DNA from: Thermoguttaceae bacterium
Lineage (GTDB): Bacteria; Planctomycetota; Planctomycetia; Pirellulales; Thermoguttaceae
Assembly: GCA_017550965.1 (NCBI GenBank)
Contig: JAFZNK010000311.1
Location: 1 to 45,146, forward strand
DNA: 45,146 bases
Reading direction: 5' to 3'
Positions 36,010 to 44,795 of this stretch are shown here, piece by piece (position 1 is the stretch's first letter; each line of letters opens with the position of its first letter). Position numbers and translations under genes: made by a program. The notes under the pieces were generated by a model, which saw nothing but the letters and a program-made list of their open reading frames with translations, made no database searches and was not told the DNA's origin.

Positions 36010-36037
36010 TAAACTTATAGGCAAAGTCTGCCGATAA
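36010..36037 (+). promoter_or_regulatory. Sigma-28 (FliA)-like promoter upstream of the WD40 gene
   Basis: TAAA (36010-36013), 16 bp, then GCCGATAA (36030-36037). The FliA consensus is TAAA-N15-GCCGATAA, so the -10 matches perfectly and the spacing is one base longer. Start would lie about 190 bases before ATG 36234. A similar but worse-spaced element (TAAA, N17, GCCGATAA) lies at 35622-35650. Confidence 0.4.
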
Positions 36038-36137
36038 TGATAGCGCGTCTCTGTCACTTATAAGGGGGAGTGCAAACTACTCGATTTCGGGGAGCTTGTC
36101 TGTTTACTTAGACTGCTCCATATTTCCGCTTGTTTCG

Positions 36138-36162
36138 TTGTTTCAGGCAAATCTTGAAACAA
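36138..36162 (+). other. Stem-loop in the WD40 gene leader
   Basis: TTGTTTCA pairs perfectly with TGAAACAA around a nine-base loop, followed by TTT. It lies 72 bases before ATG 36234 and could be a weak attenuator or an mRNA stability element. Function not shown. Confidence 0.35.
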
Positions 36163-36233
36163 TTTGCTGGCGACTATGGTAAATCGCTTTAACAAGATAC
36201 GCCAATAACGTGCGATACGAGGACATACGTATT

Positions 36234-37460
36234 ATGAAAAATTCCAAAATTATTTTTAAAGCGTTCAATACCGTCGCGTTCCTTGTCGTATTGACATTTC
36301 TTGGACTATTGTCGTTTGCAGGTAACGTTCAAGCGCAAGCGCCTTCAAATGCCGCGCAATCATTACGCGGTCAATGGAAAATCCAAAAAGACGGGGAGAA
36401 CTGCGAATATACATTCGAGGCGTTGTTCAACGACGACAAAGAAAATACTCCGCAAGCTCCCGTTATTTCTAAAATAATCGTAAAAGACTCCTACATTTAC
36501 GCAAGCGCCGACAACAAGAGAATATATCGATTTGACCTTGAAAATGATCCCACGCAGGATAACAACAGAGGCCTTAAAGAGGTCTTCGGAGACGCAAACT
36601 CCTGGATTCGAGCAATCGCAACGGCGCCGGGATTGGATGAAATCGCTGCGATTTCCCAAAAGGGTCAGATGTTCGTTTTTCTTGTAAAAAACGGAACCGA
36701 ACAGACGATTGTGAAAAAATGCGAGGCGCTAGTAGAAACGAGGAGCGCGCACGACGTCGTCTATTCCCCTGACGGAGAATATCTTGCAGTTTGCGGAACA
36801 GATCCCTACATATCGATTTACAAAGTCAACAGAAGCGCAGATAAAGAAACGATCGACGTCTCTCTATGGAAAAAGTTGTCAGTGACTAATTCTGCCTCAA
36901 CTGCGATCCAATTCTCCCCCGACGGGAAAATGCTGGCGGTTGGGGACCGAAACGGAGTCGTACGTGTCTGGCGTTTTGACGACGGCAAACTAACAGGTCC
37001 TTTCCTCAAACTGACTTTAAACGATGAAAACACTGGCGTGGGACGTCGAATTCGGGCCGTCGCTTTTAACGCTGCCAGCTCTCTAATAGCGGTGGGCGGT
37101 GATCATTCAAAGATCCTCGTCTATGACGCCAACACAGGCGACTTGGTATCCCGATTGATACTACCTAGCGCAGAGAGTGAAAACGAAGACAACAAAAGAA
37201 GTATCGACTCAGGCAAAGGGATGGTATACTCTCTAGTCTTCTGCGGCGACAGACTCCTGACTTCCGGCGACTCTCTTAATCGAGTTCTTTTGTGGGACGC
37301 AATGAAGGGTATTGACGAGATAAATATAAGTCAACCAAAACTGGCGGCGCACACGGGCACTGTTTCAACGTTAGCTTATTACACGACAGAAGATGGAACC
37401 TTTATTTTGAGTTCCGGATTCGACGCAAAAATTGTCAGGTGGAGATTGATCAAGCAGTAA
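36234..37460 (+). CDS. Secreted WD40-repeat beta-propeller protein
   Basis: 408-residue exported protein. Its signal peptide (MKNSKIIFKAFNTVAFLVVL) ends near GNVQAQ. At least four WD40-type repeats are visible: HDVVYSPDGEYLAVCGTDPY, IQFSPDGKMLAVGDRNGVVR ending VWRF, VAFNAASSLIAVGGDHSKIL ending VYD, and FILSSGFDAKIVRWRL. A propeller of this size likely scaffolds protein contacts in the periplasm or cell surface. The open frame begins with a GTG at 36210, but ATG 36234 is preferred, with GAGGA ten bases upstream and the signal peptide starting there. No partner is evident from sequence. It is followed by a region with a long inverted repeat. Confidence 0.85.
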   Translation: MKNSKIIFKAFNTVAFLVVLTFLGLLSFAGNVQAQAPSNAAQSLRGQWKIQKDGENCEYTFEALFNDDKENTPQAPVISKIIVKDSYIYASADNKRIYRFDLENDPTQDNNRGLKEVFGDANSWIRAIATAPGLDEIAAISQKGQMFVFLVKNGTEQTIVKKCEALVETRSAHDVVYSPDGEYLAVCGTDPYISIYKVNRSADKETIDVSLWKKLSVTNSASTAIQFSPDGKMLAVGDRNGVVRVWRFDDGKLTGPFLKLTLNDENTGVGRRIRAVAFNAASSLIAVGGDHSKILVYDANTGDLVSRLILPSAESENEDNKRSIDSGKGMVYSLVFCGDRLLTSGDSLNRVLLWDAMKGIDEINISQPKLAAHTGTVSTLAYYTTEDGTFILSSGFDAKIVRWRLIKQ

Positions 37461-37949
37461 AAAGATTAAAGACTCTGATAAAAGCGTCTAATGTTTTTTA
37501 CCGGTTATGCCGATTATGGCGATATGGGCTTTTTGTCCGTTCGCGATAATCGGCATAAAATGTAGATTGAGCGTTTTAATAACACTCTTTCTGATCGTCA
37601 AATAGACCGATTTTGGATTAACACGTAATCAAAGGCAGGACTTTAATACGTAATCACAAATTGGGCTAATTGCTGGCGATATTTTATGTCGATTTCCGCT
37701 AAAAACATGTCCGGAGTCGTTTGAAGACAAGGACTTGTGGCATTAAGGTTTTAACGTTTTTTGAGCCTTAACGTCCGAATGTGCTTTTAACTAGCGTTTT
37801 TTGACGAACCTGGCGATCTGAGTCGTTTAGTTCAGGTCGTTTGTACGCGCGTATCGAAGAAACGTGGGCAAACGTTGAATCGCTGGTTTTTTAAAAAAGA
37901 GAAATAGTGCGATTCCGAGATTGGTTTCGTACGGAAAGGGCGGGAAGTA
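37461..37949. other. Intergenic region upstream of the large SdrD-like gene
   Basis: About 490 bp without a gene. It contains the 13-bp inverted repeat listed separately and two direct copies of ACGTAATCA 25 bp apart (37623-37631 and 37648-37656). No clear sigma-70 promoter was found. Confidence 0.5.
37505..37558. repeat. 13-bp perfect inverted repeat with 28-base loop
   Basis: TTATGCCGATTAT (37505-37517) is the exact complement of ATAATCGGCATAA (37546-37558). Neither strand has a T-tract directly after, so a simple terminator is not assured. It may be a terminator after the WD40 gene, an mRNA-stability hairpin or a protein-binding site. Confidence 0.7.
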
Positions 37950-40900
37950 ATGTCGTTCTTCATGCAAAAACACGCGATTGAAACAAAGTCGTTAGGTCTG
38001 AAACACAGACGAATTGGACGTTCTAAAAGCGACGATCGTAATCCTTCGGCTAATCGGATCTGCCGAGTTGAAGAACTTGAAAAGAGAGAATATCTTGCCG
38101 CCGATCCTATCTCCGTCGGCGTAGTGTATGCTGAACAGTACGTCGAAGCGCTCGGCGATAAGTTTTACGTAGCCTGGGTAGGAGGCGAAGACGGTTGCAC
38201 TACTCTCGACACATTGGTAATTAATCTCGACAAGAACCAAAATGGAACGCTCGACGAGGGCGAGGCTTGTTTCGATACCGAGGGTAGCGGAGAAGTCTAT
38301 TCATACGTTCCCTTCACGTTGGTTGAAAAATCAGACGAAATCGGCTACCAGGCGTACGTAGAAGACGGCGGCACTGTTCTGACGATTTCCTTTACGAACT
38401 TCCACGCCGGCGACACGTTCGTTTTCTGCATAGACATTGACGAATATCAGCCTTCTTCGACCAATAACGCGCAAGTCGAAGGCGGCGAAATGGGCGGGTC
38501 TATCGTTGAAGACCTGGACGGCTCCCTCGTTTCGGCGACGTTTAGTTCGACGCATTACCAGACGGAAGTCTGGTCTGGAATGTTTGTCGACAATTATGAC
38601 GACGAATATGTAAGATACCCAGAGTTTGACGAAATCTACAGCAATGGCGTGACGTCTTCTCGCAGTCAAGGCAACGCCTTTCTTCCCTATGATGAAGACG
38701 ACCAAAACGAAGGTATCTCGCAGGCGGGCGTTTACGATAGATTTGACCTGACGCCGAAACCGATTGTCATTTCTGGCTTCGTCTACGAAGATCACGACGT
38801 CGATTGCAATTATGATCCAGAAGACATTCCGCTTGCAAATGTCGAAGTAACGTTGCTAAACGAAAAAGGCGACGTCGTGGGCGTCACGACTACCGACGTT
38901 CATGGGTTCTACCAATTCAAAGGCGACAGTCTACTTCCTGGCAGCTACAGTATCGTCTCGCAGAGCGACGTTATTTCGCCGACGGGATGCTATTACGCGG
39001 ACTTCTGCGCGCATGGCGGAACGTTTGGTGAAAAAATCAGCCCGCTCGTTATCGAAGTCAAGGGAATGCAAGGCGGAGACGAAGCGCCCGATAATAACTT
39101 TGCTAAAGTATTGCCGGGCTCAATCTCTGGATTTGTGTTCGAAGACCGCAACAATGCAGACGGTAAAAACGAGGGCGAAAGCTGGGATGGAGTTCGCTAT
39201 CCCGCCCAAATTGAACTGTATCGTATTGATTACACGCAAAACGGACCCGTTTACACGTTAATGGAAACACAGACCGTCGATAAAGACGGGTACTATAAAT
39301 TCGCGCTCGACTGTTCGTACAACGACGCCGGAATAGCTCGAAAACTACCGGGAAGAACTTACGAAGTTCGCGAAATATTCAGTTCCCCCGACTATGTCGA
39401 CGGGAAAGATTACGCTGGTTCGCTGGGCGGCGTGGCGACAAACGACGCTATTACCGAAGTGTTCGTAGGTTACGACGAACATGGCGTTCATTACGATTTC
39501 GGCGAACTTAAGTTGGGATCTATCGCAGGCAACGTTTATGAAGATCGCAATGACAACGGCGTAATCGATCCTGGCGAAGGAGGAATTGCAAACGTTACCG
39601 TAGAGCTTTATCAGTACGACGGTTCCAGATATGTGAAAGTTAATGAAACCAGGACGAAAGAAGACGGTTCATATAAATTTGACGGTCTGAATATCATCTA
39701 CGATTACGCCGTAAAAGAAATACAACCCGACAATTACGCCGACGGAAAAGATACGATCGGTTCGCTTCAGGGGCTGAAAACGAACGACTACTTCTACGAT
39801 ATCGAAGTCGGATGGGATCAACACGGCGTCGACTATAATTTTGGGGAACTGAAACTCGGTTCAATCGAAGGAAACGTTTTCGAAGATCGGAACGACAACG
39901 GAGTCTTTGACGGTTCTGAAAGCGGCATAGGCAACGTAAGAGTCGGCCTTTATCAATGGAACGGCGCTAGTTACGATTTCTTAAGAGAAACAACGACAGA
40001 TTCAGACGGAGCATATCGTTTTGACAACCTCGATATTGCGCGCCAGTATGCCGTTCGTGAGCTAGAACAACCGGCTGGATACGTCGACGGTAAGGATCAT
40101 ATCGGTTCGCTTGGCGGAGAAATCGTCAACAATGAGGAAATACGGTCCATCGACGTTCAATGGGACGATCACGGCGTCAGTTACGACTTTGGCGAGCTCA
40201 AATTGGGTTCGATCTCCGGCTATGTTTATCATGACGCAAACGACAACGGCGCTTTTGAAGCGAACGAAGACCCTATTGCCGGAGTTGCTGTCCGACTATA
40301 CAGACTGAACGGCGATAAGTACGAATATGTTTCGGAAACGAAGACCGATACGAAAGGGTTCTATAAATTTGACAGTTTGGATATTAACCAAACCTACGCC
40401 GTTAAGGAGGTTCAACCTACCGAATGGAACGACGGTAAAGACTCGATCGGCACGCTCGGCGGAAATATTGCTGAAAGCGACTTCATTGACTCCGTTCGCG
40501 TTCTTTGGGACCAGCATGGAGAGCAATACAACTTTGGCGAGTTGCTTCCTGTTGGAAGTCTAAGCGGGTTTGTTTATGAGGACAACAACGACAACGGACT
40601 CAAAGAAGAGGGGGAAGCCGGTATCAAAGACGTTCTCGTCCAACTGTATGTTGTTGGCGACGACGGATTGGCAACTTTGGTCGGCTCGAGACAAACGGAT
40701 GAAAACGGTTACTACGAGTTTAACGATTTGAAACCCCAATCAACATACATCGTCAGAGAAACTCAACCTACTGCGTATTACGACGGTAAAGAAACTATTG
40801 GAACTATCTTCGGAGAAGTCGTTGGAAAACAAATCAATAACGATGAAATCGTCGATATTCTGATGCCCAATAACGGCAAAGGCGTTCATTATGATTTTGG

Positions 40901-42599
40901 CGAACTAAAACCCGCTTCTATCAGCGGTTATGTCTATGAAGATTTAAACGACAACGGAATCATGGAGGCCAACGAACCCGGTATTCCCAATACGGCGGTT
41001 ACGCTCTGGATACTGAACGAGAGCACGGGTGAATATGAAGCAACTGGAAGACAAGTATTCACGGATTCGGCCGGCCATTACGTCTTCAATGATTTACAAC
41101 CTGGTAGAATATATCGCCTCGTTGAAACTCAGCCTGCCGGCTATGACGACGGCAAAGACACAATCGGTAGTCTTGGCGGAGAAAAAGAAAACGACGTTTT
41201 CTTTAATATCAGTGTGCAACCGGGCGACGAAGGTATAAACTACAACTTTGGAGAGTTGAAACCTCAGCCAAGGCACGATATTCCAGACATTGGAGTTCCC
41301 CCGCGGACGGTCAACGTCCCCAATAACCTTTGGGGCGTAGCTCCTTCTTCATTCCCATACATTTTTAATCAGCCGTATATCCCCGGCAGTATGACGACCT
41401 TGTACGGAGGAGGCGGAGGGATTGTCGAAAATTATACGTGGCACCTAAGCACAATCAACGACGCGAATCCTAGAAGCGAACAAGTTGCAGGTTCTTTATT
41501 TGGACTCCGCAAAGACGGTAAACTTATCGCAGAACGGAATGAATTATTCTCTCGTTTAGGTACTGGAAGCACAACTACCGATGCCAATCCTTATCTGGTA
41601 GCCCATCATGGCGGTGGGGAAGAAGACTTGTCGTCCAATTTGACGCAGGGGGAATGGCTGTTGGCGACAAATATTGACAACCTTTCCAGTTATGTGAAGT
41701 ACAAGTTTGGGAAAAAGGACGCGAAGGCGATCGTCGGTGACTGGTCGGCAGATGGTAAGGATTATGTCGGTCTCTTTGTAGACGGAGCATGGTTGCTTGA
41801 TCGCAACGGCGATGGAAAATGGGATTCTTCCGACATCCTTGCGTCCATCGAAACTGAATCACTAAACGATCAACCTATTACCGGCGACTGGGATGGGGAC
41901 GGCAAAACCGACATTGGAATCTTCGGGCCTCGTTGGCTCAACGATCAAGAATTCATCAACGCAGAAAAAGGACTCCCATCTGATGTTTCAACGCCAACCG
42001 TATCGGTCACAGACGATAAGCCTGCTGAAAACGTGCCGATCCCCAAGAGTGCGTTGACTGCGCCGGAGCGAACCAGTCGCTTTATCTCACGGGGCTTTAA
42101 GGAAGAAATTCGAGGATCAGGCGTCGATCGTAAGGACGTTATTGATCACGTCTTCGAATATGGGCGCGACGGGGACGTTGCTCTCACGGGTGACTGGAAC
42201 GGCGACGGAATTGCCGAAATTGGAGTCTATCGTAACGGCAAATGGTACCTCGACGTTAACGGCAACGGCCAATGGGATTCAGAAGATAAGATTCTTGGCC
42301 TCGACGCAAACGTAGACCCCAAATCCATCACGCCGGTGGTCGGCGACTGGGACGGAGACGGGATCGATAACGTCGGTTACTTCGCGGACGGTTGGTGGAA
42401 CCTGGATTTCAACGGCGATAACGCAAGAACTGTTAAGTTTGGCGATAGAGGCGATCAACCTGTCGTAGGCGACTGGGACGGAGACGGTAGAGACGAAATC
42501 GGCGTTTATCGTGAAAAAACAGACAGTCAAGATAACGTCGCAGCAGGAAACACTATCAGTTACGAGTCTTACGATTCCTCAAATCAGTATCCCTACTAA
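37950..42599 (+). CDS. Giant secreted protein with seven SdrD/Cna-B-type repeats and FG-GAP-like calcium loops
   Basis: 1,549-residue predicted surface protein. The N-terminus has no standard signal peptide but a charged stretch then VEELEKREYLAADP at residues 40-53, resembling the planctomycete extracellular-protein motif (LE-R-LL/YLA-like). A ~220-residue domain follows. Then seven repeats (about 273-1105) begin GSISGFVYEDRNDNG-like and end YNFGELKL-like, the pattern of SdrD B/Cna-B domains, with YDDGKDTIGSLGG-like segments. A Pro-rich linker precedes five FG-GAP/VCBS-like units with GDWDGDGKTDIG-type calcium loops (about 1257-1530). There is no LPXTG or PEP-CTERM anchor at the end (SYESYDSSNQYPY). 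Likely a calcium-stabilised adhesin or matrix protein; role inferred. ATG 37950 has GGAAG just upstream. Confidence 0.88.
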   Translation: MSFFMQKHAIETKSLGLKHRRIGRSKSDDRNPSANRICRVEELEKREYLAADPISVGVVYAEQYVEALGDKFYVAWVGGEDGCTTLDTLVINLDKNQNGTLDEGEACFDTEGSGEVYSYVPFTLVEKSDEIGYQAYVEDGGTVLTISFTNFHAGDTFVFCIDIDEYQPSSTNNAQVEGGEMGGSIVEDLDGSLVSATFSSTHYQTEVWSGMFVDNYDDEYVRYPEFDEIYSNGVTSSRSQGNAFLPYDEDDQNEGISQAGVYDRFDLTPKPIVISGFVYEDHDVDCNYDPEDIPLANVEVTLLNEKGDVVGVTTTDVHGFYQFKGDSLLPGSYSIVSQSDVISPTGCYYADFCAHGGTFGEKISPLVIEVKGMQGGDEAPDNNFAKVLPGSISGFVFEDRNNADGKNEGESWDGVRYPAQIELYRIDYTQNGPVYTLMETQTVDKDGYYKFALDCSYNDAGIARKLPGRTYEVREIFSSPDYVDGKDYAGSLGGVATNDAITEVFVGYDEHGVHYDFGELKLGSIAGNVYEDRNDNGVIDPGEGGIANVTVELYQYDGSRYVKVNETRTKEDGSYKFDGLNIIYDYAVKEIQPDNYADGKDTIGSLQGLKTNDYFYDIEVGWDQHGVDYNFGELKLGSIEGNVFEDRNDNGVFDGSESGIGNVRVGLYQWNGASYDFLRETTTDSDGAYRFDNLDIARQYAVRELEQPAGYVDGKDHIGSLGGEIVNNEEIRSIDVQWDDHGVSYDFGELKLGSISGYVYHDANDNGAFEANEDPIAGVAVRLYRLNGDKYEYVSETKTDTKGFYKFDSLDINQTYAVKEVQPTEWNDGKDSIGTLGGNIAESDFIDSVRVLWDQHGEQYNFGELLPVGSLSGFVYEDNNDNGLKEEGEAGIKDVLVQLYVVGDDGLATLVGSRQTDENGYYEFNDLKPQSTYIVRETQPTAYYDGKETIGTIFGEVVGKQINNDEIVDILMPNNGKGVHYDFGELKPASISGYVYEDLNDNGIMEANEPGIPNTAVTLWILNESTGEYEATGRQVFTDSAGHYVFNDLQPGRIYRLVETQPAGYDDGKDTIGSLGGEKENDVFFNISVQPGDEGINYNFGELKPQPRHDIPDIGVPPRTVNVPNNLWGVAPSSFPYIFNQPYIPGSMTTLYGGGGGIVENYTWHLSTINDANPRSEQVAGSLFGLRKDGKLIAERNELFSRLGTGSTTTDANPYLVAHHGGGEEDLSSNLTQGEWLLATNIDNLSSYVKYKFGKKDAKAIVGDWSADGKDYVGLFVDGAWLLDRNGDGKWDSSDILASIETESLNDQPITGDWDGDGKTDIGIFGPRWLNDQEFINAEKGLPSDVSTPTVSVTDDKPAENVPIPKSALTAPERTSRFISRGFKEEIRGSGVDRKDVIDHVFEYGRDGDVALTGDWNGDGIAEIGVYRNGKWYLDVNGNGQWDSEDKILGLDANVDPKSITPVVGDWDGDGIDNVGYFADGWWNLDFNGDNARTVKFGDRGDQPVVGDWDGDGRDEIGVYREKTDSQDNVAAGNTISYESYDSSNQYPY

Positions 42600-42627
42600 A
42601 ACTTGAAAAACAAGCGTTAGTTTAGCG

Positions 42628-42661
42628 AGCTCGCGCCGTCGTCAGCGGCGCGGGCTTTTTT
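42628..42661 (+). terminator. Rho-independent terminator of the SdrD-like gene
   Basis: AGCTCGCGCCG pairs with CGGCGCGGGCT (11 bp with one G-U pair) around a seven-base loop, then TTTTTT. It lies about 30 bp after the stop. Confidence 0.9.
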
Positions 42662-42694
42662 CGTATTTTAGAGCTGAATCCAAGAGAAACAAAA

Positions 42695-43612
42695 ATGATT
42701 CGATTTGCGGTAATAACCGACGTACAATACGGCAATCTCGACGATCTCGGCGCGAGAACTTATCGCGAATCAATATCAAAGTTTCTCAGAGCCGCAGGCG
42801 AGATAGCGACAGAAGAAGTTCTTTTTACACTGCAGCTAGGGGACGCTTCTCAATCAGATTGGGAAAACCATTTAGCGATAAAAGAGCTTTTTGATATCGC
42901 CGAAAAAGCCGGAATAAAATGGAAACACGTCCTGGGCAATCACGATTTCCTGGTCGACAATGAGAAAAAACCGGACCTTTATGCAGATTTTGGTCTGGAA
43001 AAACCGGGGTATTACGATTTCGTCGTCAATGATCCTGAAGACGACTCAAACGTTTGGCGCTTCGTCGTTCTCAACGGAAACGAAATCAGTACTTATGCGT
43101 CTGAAACTCTAGAAGAAAGGGAGAAAGCGGAAAAAGAACGCAGTCGTTGGAAACTAGCTAACGGCAATTTGCCAGCGGATTGGAACGGCTCCGTCTCGCC
43201 TCGACAACTCCAATGGCTTGAAAGTCGTTTGAAGCTGGCGACTAAACAAAAAGAAAAAACGCTGGTTTGCTCCCATTTTCCACTTTTTGCCAATTCCAAA
43301 ACGCTTGATAGCGACAGAACAAGACTGGCGTCCCTTCTTGACGTCGGTATTTACTACTTCAATCTCGGGGTCTCCACATGGAACGGAAAACAAATCCTTG
43401 ATATCCTCGACAAATATCCATGCGTCAAAGGGTACCTGGCCGGACATTTGCACGAGGGTTCCTACGGGGTACGAAAGAAAGTCGCTCACATCACGTTTAA
43501 GGGAATTGTCGAAACGGTTCCTAACGCTTTTGCGTTCGTCAAATTATCGTCAAACTCGATAATTGTTGAAGGGAAAGAAGCTCAACCCTCCTACGAATTC
43601 CGTTTCAAATGA
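42695..43612 (+). CDS. Calcineurin-like metallophosphoesterase (ADP-ribose/CDP-alcohol diphosphatase-like)
   Basis: 305-residue cytoplasmic metallophosphoesterase. Motifs are in order: TDVQYG (Asp9, Gln11), LQLGDASQ (Asp50), GNHD (82-84), CSHFPLF and GHLHEG. The first motif has D-x-Q instead of the usual D-x-H, which matches the manganese-dependent ADP-ribose/CDP-alcohol diphosphatase (ADPRM) group; that makes a nucleotide-diphosphate substrate likely but unproven. No signal peptide is seen. ATG 42695 follows an AGAG at suitable distance. The xer-type recombinase gene follows after 24 bp, so the two may be co-transcribed. Confidence 0.88.
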   Translation: MIRFAVITDVQYGNLDDLGARTYRESISKFLRAAGEIATEEVLFTLQLGDASQSDWENHLAIKELFDIAEKAGIKWKHVLGNHDFLVDNEKKPDLYADFGLEKPGYYDFVVNDPEDDSNVWRFVVLNGNEISTYASETLEEREKAEKERSRWKLANGNLPADWNGSVSPRQLQWLESRLKLATKQKEKTLVCSHFPLFANSKTLDSDRTRLASLLDVGIYYFNLGVSTWNGKQILDILDKYPCVKGYLAGHLHEGSYGVRKKVAHITFKGIVETVPNAFAFVKLSSNSIIVEGKEAQPSYEFRFK

Positions 43613-43636
43613 AAAGTTGACATTGGAGATATTCCC

Positions 43637-44656
43637 TTGCCTCCTCGAAGACGGCTTGTTCCGCATACGGCAACCTTAGCAGATTCTCAACAATCCTGGT
43701 TGAGAAACTTTTTGGAGTACGTCGCCAACGAACGACGACTGTCTCCAAACACATGTTTCGCCTATCGGACGGATCTTATAAAATTTTATCGTTGGTTAGG
43801 TTCTCGTTCCATAACGGAATTAACGGTACAGGATCTGTCAGAGTACGCCGTCTTTTTGAAGGAATCGCAATTATCGCCTTCGTCCGTCGCGCGACACTTG
43901 ACCTCGTTGCGCGTATTCTTTCGATTTTTGCAAGGACAAGGCGTATTCCAACGTAATTTAGCGGAACTATTAGGCAGTCAGAAGCTCTGGGAACGTCTGC
44001 CAATTGTTCTTACGCCGGGTCAAATTTCGAGACTTCTCGTCGAACCGCGCGAGGACGTCGACGAATTGTGGATTCGCGATCGAGCGATTCTGGAATTTTG
44101 TTACGCTACCGGTTGTCGCGCGTCGGAAGTCGTCAATTTAAAATTAGAAGACGTTTGGCTGGACCGCGCCTGTTGTCGATGCTTCGGAAAAGGATCAAAA
44201 GAAAGGATTGTACATTTGGGCGACGCGGCTATCGACGCTTTCAGGATCTGGACGTCGGAATCTCGTCCTATCATTTTACAGAAAGCGGAAATGAGAAGTC
44301 TTAACGACGACGCAGCTCTCGACGTCAGTAGTCGAACAAATGAAAAGCGCCTGGGCAAAAAAAACGCGACTGTTAGAAGCCCTTACGCGTTTGTTTCGCG
44401 TTCGGGAAAGAAGCTGCGAAGAGAAGCGCTTTGGGAACTTGTAAAAAAATACGCGTTACGAATAGGCGCGCCTAAAACAATCAGTCCTCACACCCTTCGA
44501 CATAGCTTTGCAACCCATATGCTCCAAGGAGGAGCAGATCTTCGTCAGGTACAAGAAATGCTCGGACACGAAAGTATCGCGACAACTCAAATCTACACGC
44601 ACGTCGATACGTCGAGACTTAAACAAGTCTATCGAAAGAACCATCCGCGCGCCTAA
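43637..44656 (+). CDS. XerC/XerD-type tyrosine recombinase, TTG start, with an internal insertion
   Basis: 339-residue site-specific recombinase, most like XerD/XerC, which resolves chromosome dimers at dif. The N-terminal SAM-like DNA-binding domain (FLEYVANERRLSPNTCFAYR) and the C-terminal catalytic domain are clear. Catalytic residues by motif: Arg161 (CRASEV), Lys185 (FGKGSKER), His285 and Arg288 (HTLRH), His311 (GHES) and Tyr320 (IYTHVD). Between Lys185 and His285 lies 100 residues versus about 72 in E. coli XerD, an insertion of about 28 polar residues (around SLNDDAALDV). No in-frame ATG occurs before this region, so TTG 43637 is the start, supported by GGAG eight bases upstream. No dif site was identified in the window. 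Confidence 0.9.
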   Translation: MPPRRRLVPHTATLADSQQSWLRNFLEYVANERRLSPNTCFAYRTDLIKFYRWLGSRSITELTVQDLSEYAVFLKESQLSPSSVARHLTSLRVFFRFLQGQGVFQRNLAELLGSQKLWERLPIVLTPGQISRLLVEPREDVDELWIRDRAILEFCYATGCRASEVVNLKLEDVWLDRACCRCFGKGSKERIVHLGDAAIDAFRIWTSESRPIILQKAEMRSLNDDAALDVSSRTNEKRLGKKNATVRSPYAFVSRSGKKLRREALWELVKKYALRIGAPKTISPHTLRHSFATHMLQGGADLRQVQEMLGHESIATTQIYTHVDTSRLKQVYRKNHPRA

Positions 44657-44732
44657 AACTTTGCTTTCCAATTACTGTTCTGAAACAAGACTACCTTTAG
44701 AAAAACAAGCGCGCCCACGTTCGCAAAGACGC

Positions 44733-44769
44733 AAAAAAACGTCGCCAACTCCAAAGAGCCGACGACGTT
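44733..44769 (-). terminator. Terminator of the gene at the right edge
   Basis: Minus strand: AACGTCG pairs with CGACGTT (7 bp) around a loop that itself can form a GCTC/GAGT-like inner stem, followed by TTTTTTGC. It lies 27 bp after the stop of the edge gene. Confidence 0.6.
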
Positions 44770-44795
44770 AATGGACTAAACGTTGTCAGAAAAAA

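Larger units (their letters stand above)
35629..36233. other. Divergent intergenic region between the efflux operon and WD40 gene
   Basis: About 600 bp with no gene. It contains a minus-strand promoter for the efflux operon, a TATAAT at 35994-35999 on the plus strand with no good -35, a sigma-28-like plus-strand element at 36010-36037 and a small stem-loop at 36138-36162. The rest is unremarkable. Confidence 0.6.
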
